From positions 1 to 20,917 of the forward strand of contig CAYGZY010000050.1 of NCBI GenBank assembly GCA_964354485.1: a stretch of DNA of 20,917 bases, read 5' to 3'. Below are positions 7,760 through 14,309 of this stretch, one piece after another (within the stretch, counting starts at the first letter, position 1; the number at the start of each line of letters is the position of its first letter). The translations under genes and the position numbers were made by a program. This stretch comes from CAYGXH01 sp964354485 (GTDB lineage: Bacteria; Bacteroidota; Ignavibacteria; UBA10030; SZUA-254). A model generated the notes under the pieces. The model made no database searches. It saw only the letters and a program-made list of their open reading frames with translations, and was not told the DNA's origin.

Positions 7760-10700
7760 GCTGTTTGTTCCTTTTTTGCATGTGGCTTGGTTTCTTCTTT
7801 TTTCATTGTAAATTCGAGATCGCACCGGAGGCATCTGCCCGCTTCGTGCCGTGCCTCTTCGGCCGAAAGGGCCATTTCCACCTCGGTGAATTCCCGTTTT
7901 CTCCTGTCAATTGAGATGCGCGGAACGTCTGTCCTTTTTGCGGCCGCAGAGGTACCGTTTGTCTTGGCAGGTTCGATATAGTGGCGCGGAAGTTTCAGAT
8001 CGGCAGGCTGCCGCAACTCCTGCTGCTGCAGATAACGGTCGATCATGATTGCGACCTTTTTTCCCGCCGCGATCGCATCGACGACCGTATTCGGGCCCGT
8101 TATTACGTCGCCACCGGCGAAAACCCCCGGCCGGTTCGTGCAGAGCGTTTCAGTATCGGCCATCACAGTGTTTTTGCGGTCATCGACATCGAGCCGGTTT
8201 GCGCCGGCGACAGTTACGCAATCTATGTCGGATCCCTCGCTTACAGCCACGATCAGCGTGTCGAGCGGAATGATATGCTGCGTTCCCGGGACTGCAACCG
8301 GTTTTCTGCGTCCGCTCGCATCGAGATCTCCGAGCTCATTTTTTATGCACTCTATCCCGGTAAGTCGTGAGTTTTCGGAGAGTATACCGATGGGTGTAAC
8401 GAGGATTTCGATATGGATCCCTTCCTGGAGAGCCGCCTCAATTTCTTCCTCGAAGGCAGGCATCTCTTCTCTCGTCCGCCTGTAAAAGATAGTCACGCTT
8501 TTTATATCGGGTTGACGGATAGCTATGCGGGCGGCATCGAGCGCTGAGTTTCCACCTCCGATGACGCCTACACGTCCTTTTGCCAATTTCTCCCTGTTTA
8601 TATTGAATGCTTTAAGGAATTGAATGGATGGGTATACTCCGGGGAGATCTTCGCCGCGGAGTCCCAGACGGAGGCTTTTGTGTGCCCCTATTGCGACGAA
8701 AATAGCTCTGTAACCGTCGTCGAAGAGAGAGTCGAGCGTGACATCGCGGCCGAGAGTCGTATTGCACTTAAGCGTAATATTTTCGTCAATGAGCGATTCG
8801 ATCTCCTTCTCAATCACCTCATGCGGCAGTCGGTACGACGGGATGGCGCTGAACAGCATGCCACCCGGATGCTCGAGCGTTTCGAATACATTCACTTTAT
8901 AACCTTTCAGGGAGAGATAATGGGCTGCCGTCAGACCTGCGGGGCCGGAACCGATGATGGCGACCGGCTTTTTGCCGTCTGTTGTAGAGGCGATCCTGAG
9001 CGGTTTATAGATTGACGGATCTATCCGGTCTGTAACGAAACGTTTCAGTGCACGGATGGCGATTGCATCGCCGCCGTGCGTGCTTGCGCGGCACCGGTCT
9101 TCGCACGGATGGTTGCATACGCGCGCGCAAACCGATGGGAACGGATTCGCTTCCCTGATTACGCGGTATGCCTCCTCGTATTCGCCCCGCTGTATGTGCG
9201 CGATGTAACGCCATGCTTCAGTCCCTATCGGACAGGCACTCGCACACGGGGCACCGACGACACCTTTGCACACGAATGCATCGCACCTTTTGTCGTTTAT
9301 ATGTCTGTCGTATTCGTGTCGGAAGTACCGCAGTGTACTGAGCACCGGATTGGGGGCGGATTGACCGAGCCCGCACATCGAGGTATCTTTCACGGTATCT
9401 GCAAGTTCTTCGAGAAGCCTGAGCTGATACAGTGTTCCTTTACCTTCGGAGATATCTTCGAGTATTTCATACATCCGCTGAGTACCTTTACGGCAGGTAA
9501 AACATTTGCCGCACGATTCATCTTTCAGGAAACTCATGAAATATTTAGCGATATCGACCATGCATGTATTGTCGTCCATGACTATCATTCCGCCGGAACC
9601 CATTATCGAACCCGCAGCTGTAAGACTGTCGTAATCTATCGGAAGGTCGAACATCTTTGCCGGTATACAGCCGCCGGAAGGTCCGCCCGTTTGGACCGCT
9701 TTTATCTTTGCCTTTCCGACGGGGCCGCCGCCGATTTCATTTACGATTGTATTAATAGTTATCCCCATCGGGACTTCTACAAGACCTGTATTTTTTATCT
9801 TGCCTACGAGTGAAAATATTTTTGTCCCTGTATTTCGCGGTACTCCGATCTTTGCATATTCTTTCGCGCCGATATTGATAATGACAGGAATATTGGCGAG
9901 TGTTTCAACATTGTTGATACATGTCGGATTTCCCCACAACCCTTTGTTTACGGGGTATGGCGGCCTTTGCTTGGGTTCTCCTATATATCCCATTATCGAT
10001 TTAATCAAGGCCGTTTCCTCGCCGCAGACGAATGCTCCTGCGCCCCGTACAATTTCTATTTCAAAATCGAATCCAATATTAAGTATGTTCTTTCCCAGCA
10101 GGCCGATGTCGGCAGCCTGGCGCAGCGCGATAAGCGTATGTTTGATTGCGAGCGGATATTCGCTCCGAACATAAATGAAGCCCTGCGATGCGCCGATTGA
10201 AAAACTGGCGATCAGCATCCCTTCAATGATTGCGTGCGGATTACCCTCGAGCAGACTCCTGTCCATATAAGCGCCCGGATCCCCCTCATCACAATTGCAA
10301 ACTATATATTTCTCCTGTCCCGGTCTTCCCGCCGAACGCGCGATTTCCCATTTCTTCCCCGTGGGGAAACCGGCTCCGCCGCGTCCCCTCAGACCCGATT
10401 CCGAAATCTCATGGACTATCCAGGCGGGATCATTCTTTATGAGAATTTTTTCCAGAGCGGAATATCCGCCGTTCTTTATATAATCAAAAATCCTGATCGG
10501 GTCGATATTCTGATTATTCCCCAATATAGTCCGTGTCTGTTTTTTGAAGAAAGGGATTTCATTCTGATTATGATATATTTTGTTATCCCACGGCTCTTTG
10601 TATATCAAATCGTCGTTTATTTTTCCGTTTGCCGCAGCTTCAACGACCTTCGGTATGTCGTCCATTTTTAATCTCGGGTAGAGATGCGACCCGGGTTCAA

Positions 10701-10944
10701 CTAAAATAAACGGATCTTTTTCGCAAAAGCCCTGACAGCCAGTGATTCTGAGATCGACTTTTGTCTGCAGGTTATGTTCAAGGATATATCGTTTTATTAT
10801 CCGGAGAATATCGTTCGCTCCGCTCGCCTGTCCGCCAGTCCCCGCACAAACCACCAGTGTAGGCTTATTATACTTTATATTTTTTTCAATGAGAATTCGG
10901 TTGCGGAAATCAGTAAGCTCTTTTATAGAAGTAAGTTTATTCAT
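7756..10944 (-). CDS. NuoF/HydB-GltD fusion: flavin-based NAD(P)H oxidoreductase
   Basis: 1062 residues in three parts. Residues 30-80 are a thioredoxin-like 2Fe-2S domain with C33, C70 and C74, but Gly38 where the fourth Cys belongs. Residues about 150-550 are NuoF/HydB: the NADH/FMN loop GRGGAGFPTG (187-196), CNCDEGDPGAYMDR, and 4Fe-4S ligands C478, C481, C484 and C524. Residues about 551-1045 are GltD/NfnB-like: N-terminal cluster cysteines (C554, C559, C567, C571, C606, C610, C614, C618), FAD loop GSGPAG (665-670), NADPH loop GVIGGGNSA (793-801), a GGD FAD motif near 945, and a closing RCLRCD. One chain could therefore join an NADH/FMN site to an FAD/NADPH site. AAGGA precedes the ATG, 10 bases after the NuoE-like stop. 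Resemblance to the Stn transhydrogenase is inferred. Confidence 0.92.
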   Translation of the reverse strand: MNKLTSIKELTDFRNRILIEKNIKYNKPTLVVCAGTGGQASGANDILRIIKRYILEHNLQTKVDLRITGCQGFCEKDPFILVEPGSHLYPRLKMDDIPKVVEAAANGKINDDLIYKEPWDNKIYHNQNEIPFFKKQTRTILGNNQNIDPIRIFDYIKNGGYSALEKILIKNDPAWIVHEISESGLRGRGGAGFPTGKKWEIARSAGRPGQEKYIVCNCDEGDPGAYMDRSLLEGNPHAIIEGMLIASFSIGASQGFIYVRSEYPLAIKHTLIALRQAADIGLLGKNILNIGFDFEIEIVRGAGAFVCGEETALIKSIMGYIGEPKQRPPYPVNKGLWGNPTCINNVETLANIPVIINIGAKEYAKIGVPRNTGTKIFSLVGKIKNTGLVEVPMGITINTIVNEIGGGPVGKAKIKAVQTGGPSGGCIPAKMFDLPIDYDSLTAAGSIMGSGGMIVMDDNTCMVDIAKYFMSFLKDESCGKCFTCRKGTQRMYEILEDISEGKGTLYQLRLLEELADTVKDTSMCGLGQSAPNPVLSTLRYFRHEYDRHINDKRCDAFVCKGVVGAPCASACPIGTEAWRYIAHIQRGEYEEAYRVIREANPFPSVCARVCNHPCEDRCRASTHGGDAIAIRALKRFVTDRIDPSIYKPLRIASTTDGKKPVAIIGSGPAGLTAAHYLSLKGYKVNVFETLEHPGGMLFSAIPSYRLPHEVIEKEIESLIDENITLKCNTTLGRDVTLDSLFDDGYRAIFVAIGAHKSLRLGLRGEDLPGVYPSIQFLKAFNINREKLAKGRVGVIGGGNSALDAARIAIRQPDIKSVTIFYRRTREEMPAFEEEIEAALQEGIHIEILVTPIGILSENSRLTGIECIKNELGDLDASGRRKPVAVPGTQHIIPLDTLIVAVSEGSDIDCVTVAGANRLDVDDRKNTVMADTETLCTNRPGVFAGGDVITGPNTVVDAIAAGKKVAIMIDRYLQQQELRQPADLKLPRHYIEPAKTNGTSAAAKRTDVPRISIDRRKREFTEVEMALSAEEARHEAGRCLRCDLEFTMKKEETKPHAKKEQTA

Positions 10945-10954
10945 ATGATATCCT

Positions 10955-11830
10955 TCATGAGCGGGATGTTTCGTGTAATTCTACTTTGGATGTACCGAGG
11001 TCAAGCATATGGCTCTTGCAGCCCCTGCGTGAGCAGATCTGGACTATGCCTCCCCCCTGTATAATCATAGGAACCAACGGTGCACTGCAGGCCGTACAGT
11101 TCGACGCCCCCATAAGTTCCGCATGGCAGTGAGGGCAGAAAAAATTGATTAGAGAATCTACGGGGATTTCACCACCTGTTTCGATTGCGTAACTTCCGTA
11201 GAGGGACGACAGTCTGAGCCATCCATGTTCCTCGCCGTACGACACAGTAACCCGGATCGATGGATAACCGTCGATAAGGTGCTCGCTATCCATAAGCGTG
11301 TGGTTGCATCTGGGGCAGTTGACCGTGAGGGGAAAGATGCGTTTGTCTCTCCCGATCTCTATTTTATCATAACCGTGGAGCGTATTTTCTATTATTTCCT
11401 TCACCTGTCTGGAATTTGTATTCGGGAAGTAGCGACCGTCAATGACAACAACCGGAGCGAGAGCGCATGCACCGAGGCAGCGCACCGTTTCAAGCGTAAA
11501 TTCTCCGTCCTTTGTCGTCTCCCAGTCGCTTCCGATTTTTAGTTCATGCTCGAACTCTTCGGTGATTGCAGGGCCGCCGCGCACATGGCAGGCAGTCCCT
11601 TGGCAGACACAAGCCAAATGTTTCCCCCTCGGCTTTAAACGGAAGGCTCTGTAAAAAGTCGCTACGCCGTAAATATCAACGATGTCGCGATCGGTCTGTT
11701 CGGCAATTATTCTTAGTGCCTCCTCCGGTAAATAGCCGTACTTCGTCTGGGTTTCTTCGAGCATGGAGATCAGACCGCCTCGCTTCTTTTTGTATTTTTC
11801 GACTATTGGAAGAACGCTTTCGGGATTCAT
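10955..11830 (-). CDS. NuoE/HydC-like 2Fe-2S subunit with a C-terminal zinc-ribbon extension
   Basis: 291 residues. Residues 1-160 are the thioredoxin-like NuoE/HydC fold with a complete [2Fe-2S] set: C76, C81, C118 and C122. NuoE proteins usually end near residue 160. Here some 130 residues follow with CxxC pairs at 172/175, 232/235 and 245/248 plus C266 and C271, which looks like one or two zinc ribbons of unknown role. The start at 11830 is preferred over an upstream frame start at 11917, because an AGGAG with ideal spacing sits just before it (complement of 11835-11839) and the NuoE fold begins with MNPESVLPIVEKY. First gene of the four-gene operon, with an inverted repeat about 50-100 bases ahead of the start. 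Confidence 0.9.
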   Translation of the reverse strand: MNPESVLPIVEKYKKKRGGLISMLEETQTKYGYLPEEALRIIAEQTDRDIVDIYGVATFYRAFRLKPRGKHLACVCQGTACHVRGGPAITEEFEHELKIGSDWETTKDGEFTLETVRCLGACALAPVVVIDGRYFPNTNSRQVKEIIENTLHGYDKIEIGRDKRIFPLTVNCPRCNHTLMDSEHLIDGYPSIRVTVSYGEEHGWLRLSSLYGSYAIETGGEIPVDSLINFFCPHCHAELMGASNCTACSAPLVPMIIQGGGIVQICSRRGCKSHMLDLGTSKVELHETSRS

Positions 11831-11880
11831 CTTTCTCCTTTTTAAGTTCAGATTTTTTCTGGTTGAAGATAATGACCGGC

Positions 11881-11936
11881 GGCTTATAATCCCCCTCCTG
11901 CCCCCTAACTGATTCATTACATTTATCTTATAAGCC
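11881..11936 (-). promoter_or_regulatory. Inverted repeat enclosing a G-rich tract in the leader of the redox operon
   Basis: GGCTTATAA (11881-11889) and TTATAAGCC (11928-11936) are perfect 9-bp inverted copies 38 bases apart, 51-106 bases upstream of the NuoE-like start. Read on the minus strand, the enclosed stretch holds two G5 runs around a GG. It could be a paired operator, a long hairpin with a G-rich loop, or a promoter region (TTATAAG resembles a -10). Function is not proven. Confidence 0.4.
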
Positions 11937-12064
11937 CGAGTCGAAAAAACTTAAGCAAGCAATCTTTATTCCAAAGTTCACCTTTTTATTAACGCATTAA
12001 AATATTGTTTTTTCAACTTCATCACAATTTCTTTGAATCTTTCAGGTAATCTCCAAAAAATACC

Positions 12065-12109
12065 TCTCAAGTATGACAACATTACACTCACGTATTATCA
12101 TTAATGAGA
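12065..12109 (+). promoter_or_regulatory. Paired upstream activator sites of the ald/gdh remnant promoter
   Basis: TCTCA-AGTA-TGACA at 12065-12078 and TATCA-TTAA-TGAGA at 12096-12109, again 31 bp apart. The nearer site starts 74 bp before the -24 T at 12170. The geometry is the same as upstream of gdhA and of the CoA transferase. The sites are nearly symmetric, so an effect on the divergent redox operon is also possible. Confidence 0.75.
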
Positions 12110-12169
12110 TATTAAACGTTATTTTTATGTTGTAAATGTGACATATTGTTCTTAATGACGGGCGTCCTC

Positions 12170-12185
12170 TGGCACGTAAATTGAG
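12170..12185 (+). promoter_or_regulatory. Sigma-54-like promoter facing the ald/gdh remnant
   Basis: TGGCACGTAAATTGAG has a perfect -24 box (TGGCACG), four bases, then TTGAG, and a T-rich tract follows. It lies about 70 bases before the ATG of the degraded alanine-dehydrogenase-like start, so the promoter appears intact although what it drives is broken. Confidence 0.68.
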
Positions 12186-12254
12186 TTTTTTATATATTTA
12201 AAAGATCGATATTTCTACCGGTATTATTCAAAATTCATTTACAAGAAATGAAAT

Positions 12255-12345
12255 ATGAACATCGGCCTACTTAAAGAGGATCCCGGCAGGGAGCGTCGTA
12301 CTTACCCCGGCCGGAGTGCAGGACCTCGATTCCCTTAGTAAAGCA
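12255..12345 (+). pseudogene. N-terminal remnant of an alanine dehydrogenase / PntA-type gene
   Basis: From the ATG at 12255 the frame reads MNIGLLKEDPGRERR, like the start of alanine dehydrogenases and transhydrogenase alpha subunits (KIGVPKE...ERRVALTPAGV). The next family motif, LTPAGVQDL, is present at 12301-12327 but in another frame, as if a few bases were lost after ERR. The original frame stops at 12336-12338. Beyond about 12345 the similarity fades, and nothing of the remaining 330 or so residues of such an enzyme is recognisable. Identification rests on a short motif pair and could be wrong between alanine dehydrogenase and PntA. Confidence 0.6.
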
Positions 12346-12535
12346 AGTTACGAAGGAATTAAATTATTGTCAATGAATTTCGAAGAAAACATGCTACCTA
12401 TTTGCTTCATAATCCCTAAATTTATTCTATCGAAGGCAATTGTAAGTGTGCAATAAAAATATTTGAGTAGATCAGCCCCTCCTTCATCACATTTTATGCT
12501 ACACAAAATCAATTGAAATATCTATAAGACTTTTT
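12346..12535 (+). other. Unrecognised spacer between the two gene remnants
   Basis: AT-rich sequence, with no family motif seen in any frame. It probably represents decayed coding sequence or a deletion scar joining an alanine-dehydrogenase-like start to the glutamate dehydrogenase remnant. Confidence 0.4.
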
Positions 12536-13430
12536 GGACTCGAGAAGCTCTCCCGTGGATATATTCGTGGTATAGCGGAGAACATCGGAACGGAAAAGGA
12601 TATACCTGCTCCCAATGTCCATACCAATCCGCAGACCATGGTCTGGATGATGCATGAATATGAAACAATCATGCACCGGCATCAGCCGGGTGTTCTTACT
12701 GATAAAACCTCTGCAGATGGGAGGTACGGAAGGGCGAAGGGATGCTACAGCCCGTGGTGGTGTTGTTACGGTGCGTGAAGCATGTAAGATTCACGGCGTT
12801 AATCCGCGAGGCAGGTATGCAATCCAGGGATTCGGCACTGCGGGACAGCGCGCTGCACTTCTTCATGAGGAAATACTCGGCGGAGGTACTCTCGTAGCCG
12901 TCAGCGATTCCCGTGGAGCGATTTTTAATCCGAAGGGATTCAATCCTAAGGACCTCGTCACTTACAAACTGACAACCGGATCGGTTGCCGGATTCCCGGG
13001 CGCGACTGCGATAAAGCACGATGAAGTACTTGAAGCAGATGTCGATGTCCTGTATCCCGCTGCCCTGGGAAATTCAATCAGCGATAGGAATGTCTCCAGG
13101 ATTAAAGCAAAAATCGTGTGCGAACTGGCGAACGGTCCGACAACTCCGGAAGCTGACGAGATCCTCTATAGAAACCACGTACATGTCATTCCGGATATCC
13201 TGGCAAGTGCGGGCGGTGTTACCGTATCGTATTTTGAAATGGTGCAGGATAGTTACTTTTACTTCTGGGATGAAACCGTTGTTCATCAGAGGCTCGATCA
13301 GAAACTGACGAAGGCATACCATCGTGTTCAGGAGGCAATCCGCGAAAGGAAGGTACACCCCCGGCTCGCGGCAATGATCGTGGGCGTAGCGCGCGTTGCA
13401 GAGTCCTGTAAACTCCGCGGTTGGGTTTAG
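12536..13430 (+). pseudogene. Glutamate dehydrogenase (Glu/Leu/Phe/Val family) remnant, truncated and frameshifted
   Basis: One frame from 12536 reads GLEKLSRGYIRGIAENIG, then IPAPNVHTNPQTMVWMM and PGVLTDK, all typical of the roughly 415-430-residue glutamate dehydrogenases. At the A4 run 12704-12707 the reading shifts by one base into a second frame. That frame continues with KPLQMGGTEGRRDATARGG and an apparently intact NAD-binding domain to LRGWV at 13427 (IQGFGTAGQ dinucleotide loop, then CELANGPTTPEAD). The N-terminal 100 or so residues with the catalytic GGGKGG lysine are missing. An ATG at 12654 opens the second frame, but the product would lack the substrate domain. One extra A would be a classic inactivating slip. 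Because of the missing N-terminus, a sequencing error alone cannot explain the state. Confidence 0.85.
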
Positions 13431-13542
13431 AATCTTTTAAGATCCGGTTTAATCTTATTATCCGACCGGCATGTACAGGTGTAATTGTTCTTCCGGACGT
13501 TTTTCTGTATATTGAATGCATACAATGCAATTCTGAATTTGT

Positions 13543-13920
13543 ATGAGAACATATTTAAAATCAAAAATCCACAATGCGTTAGTTACCCGGGCGAATTTGA
13601 AGTATGTCGGCTCCATCACAATCGATGAAGCCCTGATGGAAAAAGCCGACATCGCTGAGTACGAAAGGGTTTTAGTTGTCGACAATACAAACGGCAACCG
13701 GCTGGAAACATACGTCATCAAAGGTAAAAGAAATTCCGGCCGCATCTGCATGAACGGCGGCGCTGCTCACCTCATAAGGAAGGGGGATGAGATCATAATC
13801 ATGACATTTCAGATGGTACGTACCCCTAAAAAACCGAGGATCGTCATTGTCGACAGAAAAAATCGTTTCGTCAAATACTCAAAAGAACAATTAGAAGCAC
13901 TCAAGGGAGCGTGTTGTTAA
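13543..13920 (+). CDS. panD: Aspartate 1-decarboxylase precursor
   Basis: A 125-residue pyruvoyl-dependent enzyme that makes beta-alanine from aspartate for pantothenate and CoA synthesis. It shows the PanD signature throughout: MRTYLKSKIHNA start, the self-cleavage site Gly23-Ser24 within YVGSITID (Ser24 becomes the pyruvoyl group), Tyr near 58 in the RLETYVIKG strand, and NGGAAHLI near residues 71-78. The length is normal. There is no clear Shine-Dalgarno before the ATG at 13543; translation may depend on the AT-rich leader. It stands alone, 112 bases after the dehydrogenase remnant, with a weak terminator behind it. Confidence 0.96.
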   Translation: MRTYLKSKIHNALVTRANLKYVGSITIDEALMEKADIAEYERVLVVDNTNGNRLETYVIKGKRNSGRICMNGGAAHLIRKGDEIIIMTFQMVRTPKKPRIVIVDRKNRFVKYSKEQLEALKGACC

Positions 13921-13921
13921 T

Positions 13922-13950
13922 CGGGATAAAAACACCCGCCCAATTTTTTT
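13922..13950 (+). terminator. Possible weak terminator of panD
   Basis: A short CGGG (13922-13925) / CCCG (13935-13938) stem just after the stop, with T7 at 13944-13950. The stem is only four pairs, so this is tentative. Confidence 0.35.
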
Positions 13951-14022
13951 AATACCATCCCTCTGCTAATACCCCACCTCAACACTCCTCCTCACAGCTT
14001 CCCGGACGAAACTCACCGAGCT

Positions 14023-14067
14023 TCTCATGTGTGACAAGTGACCACTAGACGATTCTCAAATGTGAGA
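14023..14067 (+). promoter_or_regulatory. Paired upstream activator sites of the CoA-transferase promoter
   Basis: TCTCA-TGTG-TGACA at 14023-14036 and TCTCA-AATG-TGAGA (a perfect 5-bp inverted repeat) at 14054-14067, 31 bp apart. The nearer one starts 73 bp before the -24 T at 14127. This is the third instance of the same layout. It sits in a 389-base gap (13921-14309) that otherwise holds only the promoter and leader. Confidence 0.77.
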
Positions 14068-14126
14068 GCAAGACTTCCATTCCAACCAATTATTACTTAA
14101 TCTATCAGATGATGTGCTATTCCGAC

Positions 14127-14142
14127 TGGCACAAAAATTGAC
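14127..14142 (+). promoter_or_regulatory. Sigma-54-like promoter of the CoA transferase
   Basis: TGGCACAAAAATTGAC: a perfect -24 box, N4, TTGA, then a T tract. The TTGACA here could also serve as a -35 box with TTATCT 17 bases later. Agreement with the other two promoters in spacing, T tract and upstream sites favours sigma-54. The leader to the ATG at 14310 would be about 155 nt. Confidence 0.68.
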
Positions 14143-14309
14143 ACTTTTTAGGTTGTTTCTTTATCTCTGTCGATGAATGAAAAAGGGAGAAAACCGGCAG
14201 AGACGATCAGAATGGAAGGGAAAAGGGGTGATTATCGCAGAGGTAAGTACACGCCTGTGATTGTCACATACCATACAATTAACTTAAACCTGGGGTGAGT
14301 ACAAATTCT

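Larger units (their letters stand above)
11937..12254. other. AT-rich divergent intergenic region
   Basis: No coding potential is seen between the redox operon and the degraded ald/gdh locus. The region contains the twin activator sites and the sigma-54-like promoter listed separately. No tRNA, attachment site or insertion-sequence end was recognised. Confidence 0.6.

Noticed and set aside
7760..7834. Longer N-terminus for the NuoG-like protein
   Set aside because: The extra 25 residues are the end of the preceding gene read in another frame; the ATGA overlap and ribosome site support 7759.
9076..9813. 245-residue open frame on the plus strand
   Set aside because: It is antisense to the NuoF-GltD gene, with no recognisable motifs and no ribosome site.
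11831..11917. Longer N-terminus for the NuoE-like protein
   Set aside because: Low-complexity Arg-rich stretch without a ribosome site; AGGAG precedes the ATG at 11830.
12654..13430. A functional short glutamate dehydrogenase starting at 12654
   Set aside because: The family sequence continues upstream in another frame and the catalytic domain is missing, so a broken gene is the better reading.
14138..14166. Sigma-70 promoter TTGACA-N17-TTATCT before the CoA transferase
   Set aside because: Possible, but the two sister promoters share the TGGCA/TTGA spacing and lack any -10 at this distance, so the sigma-54 reading explains all three.
14256..14268. TGTGA-TTG-TCACA palindrome as a Crp/Fnr site
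   Set aside because: The central spacing is 3 rather than 6 or 4 bases and it lies downstream of the predicted start; only a small palindrome can be claimed.
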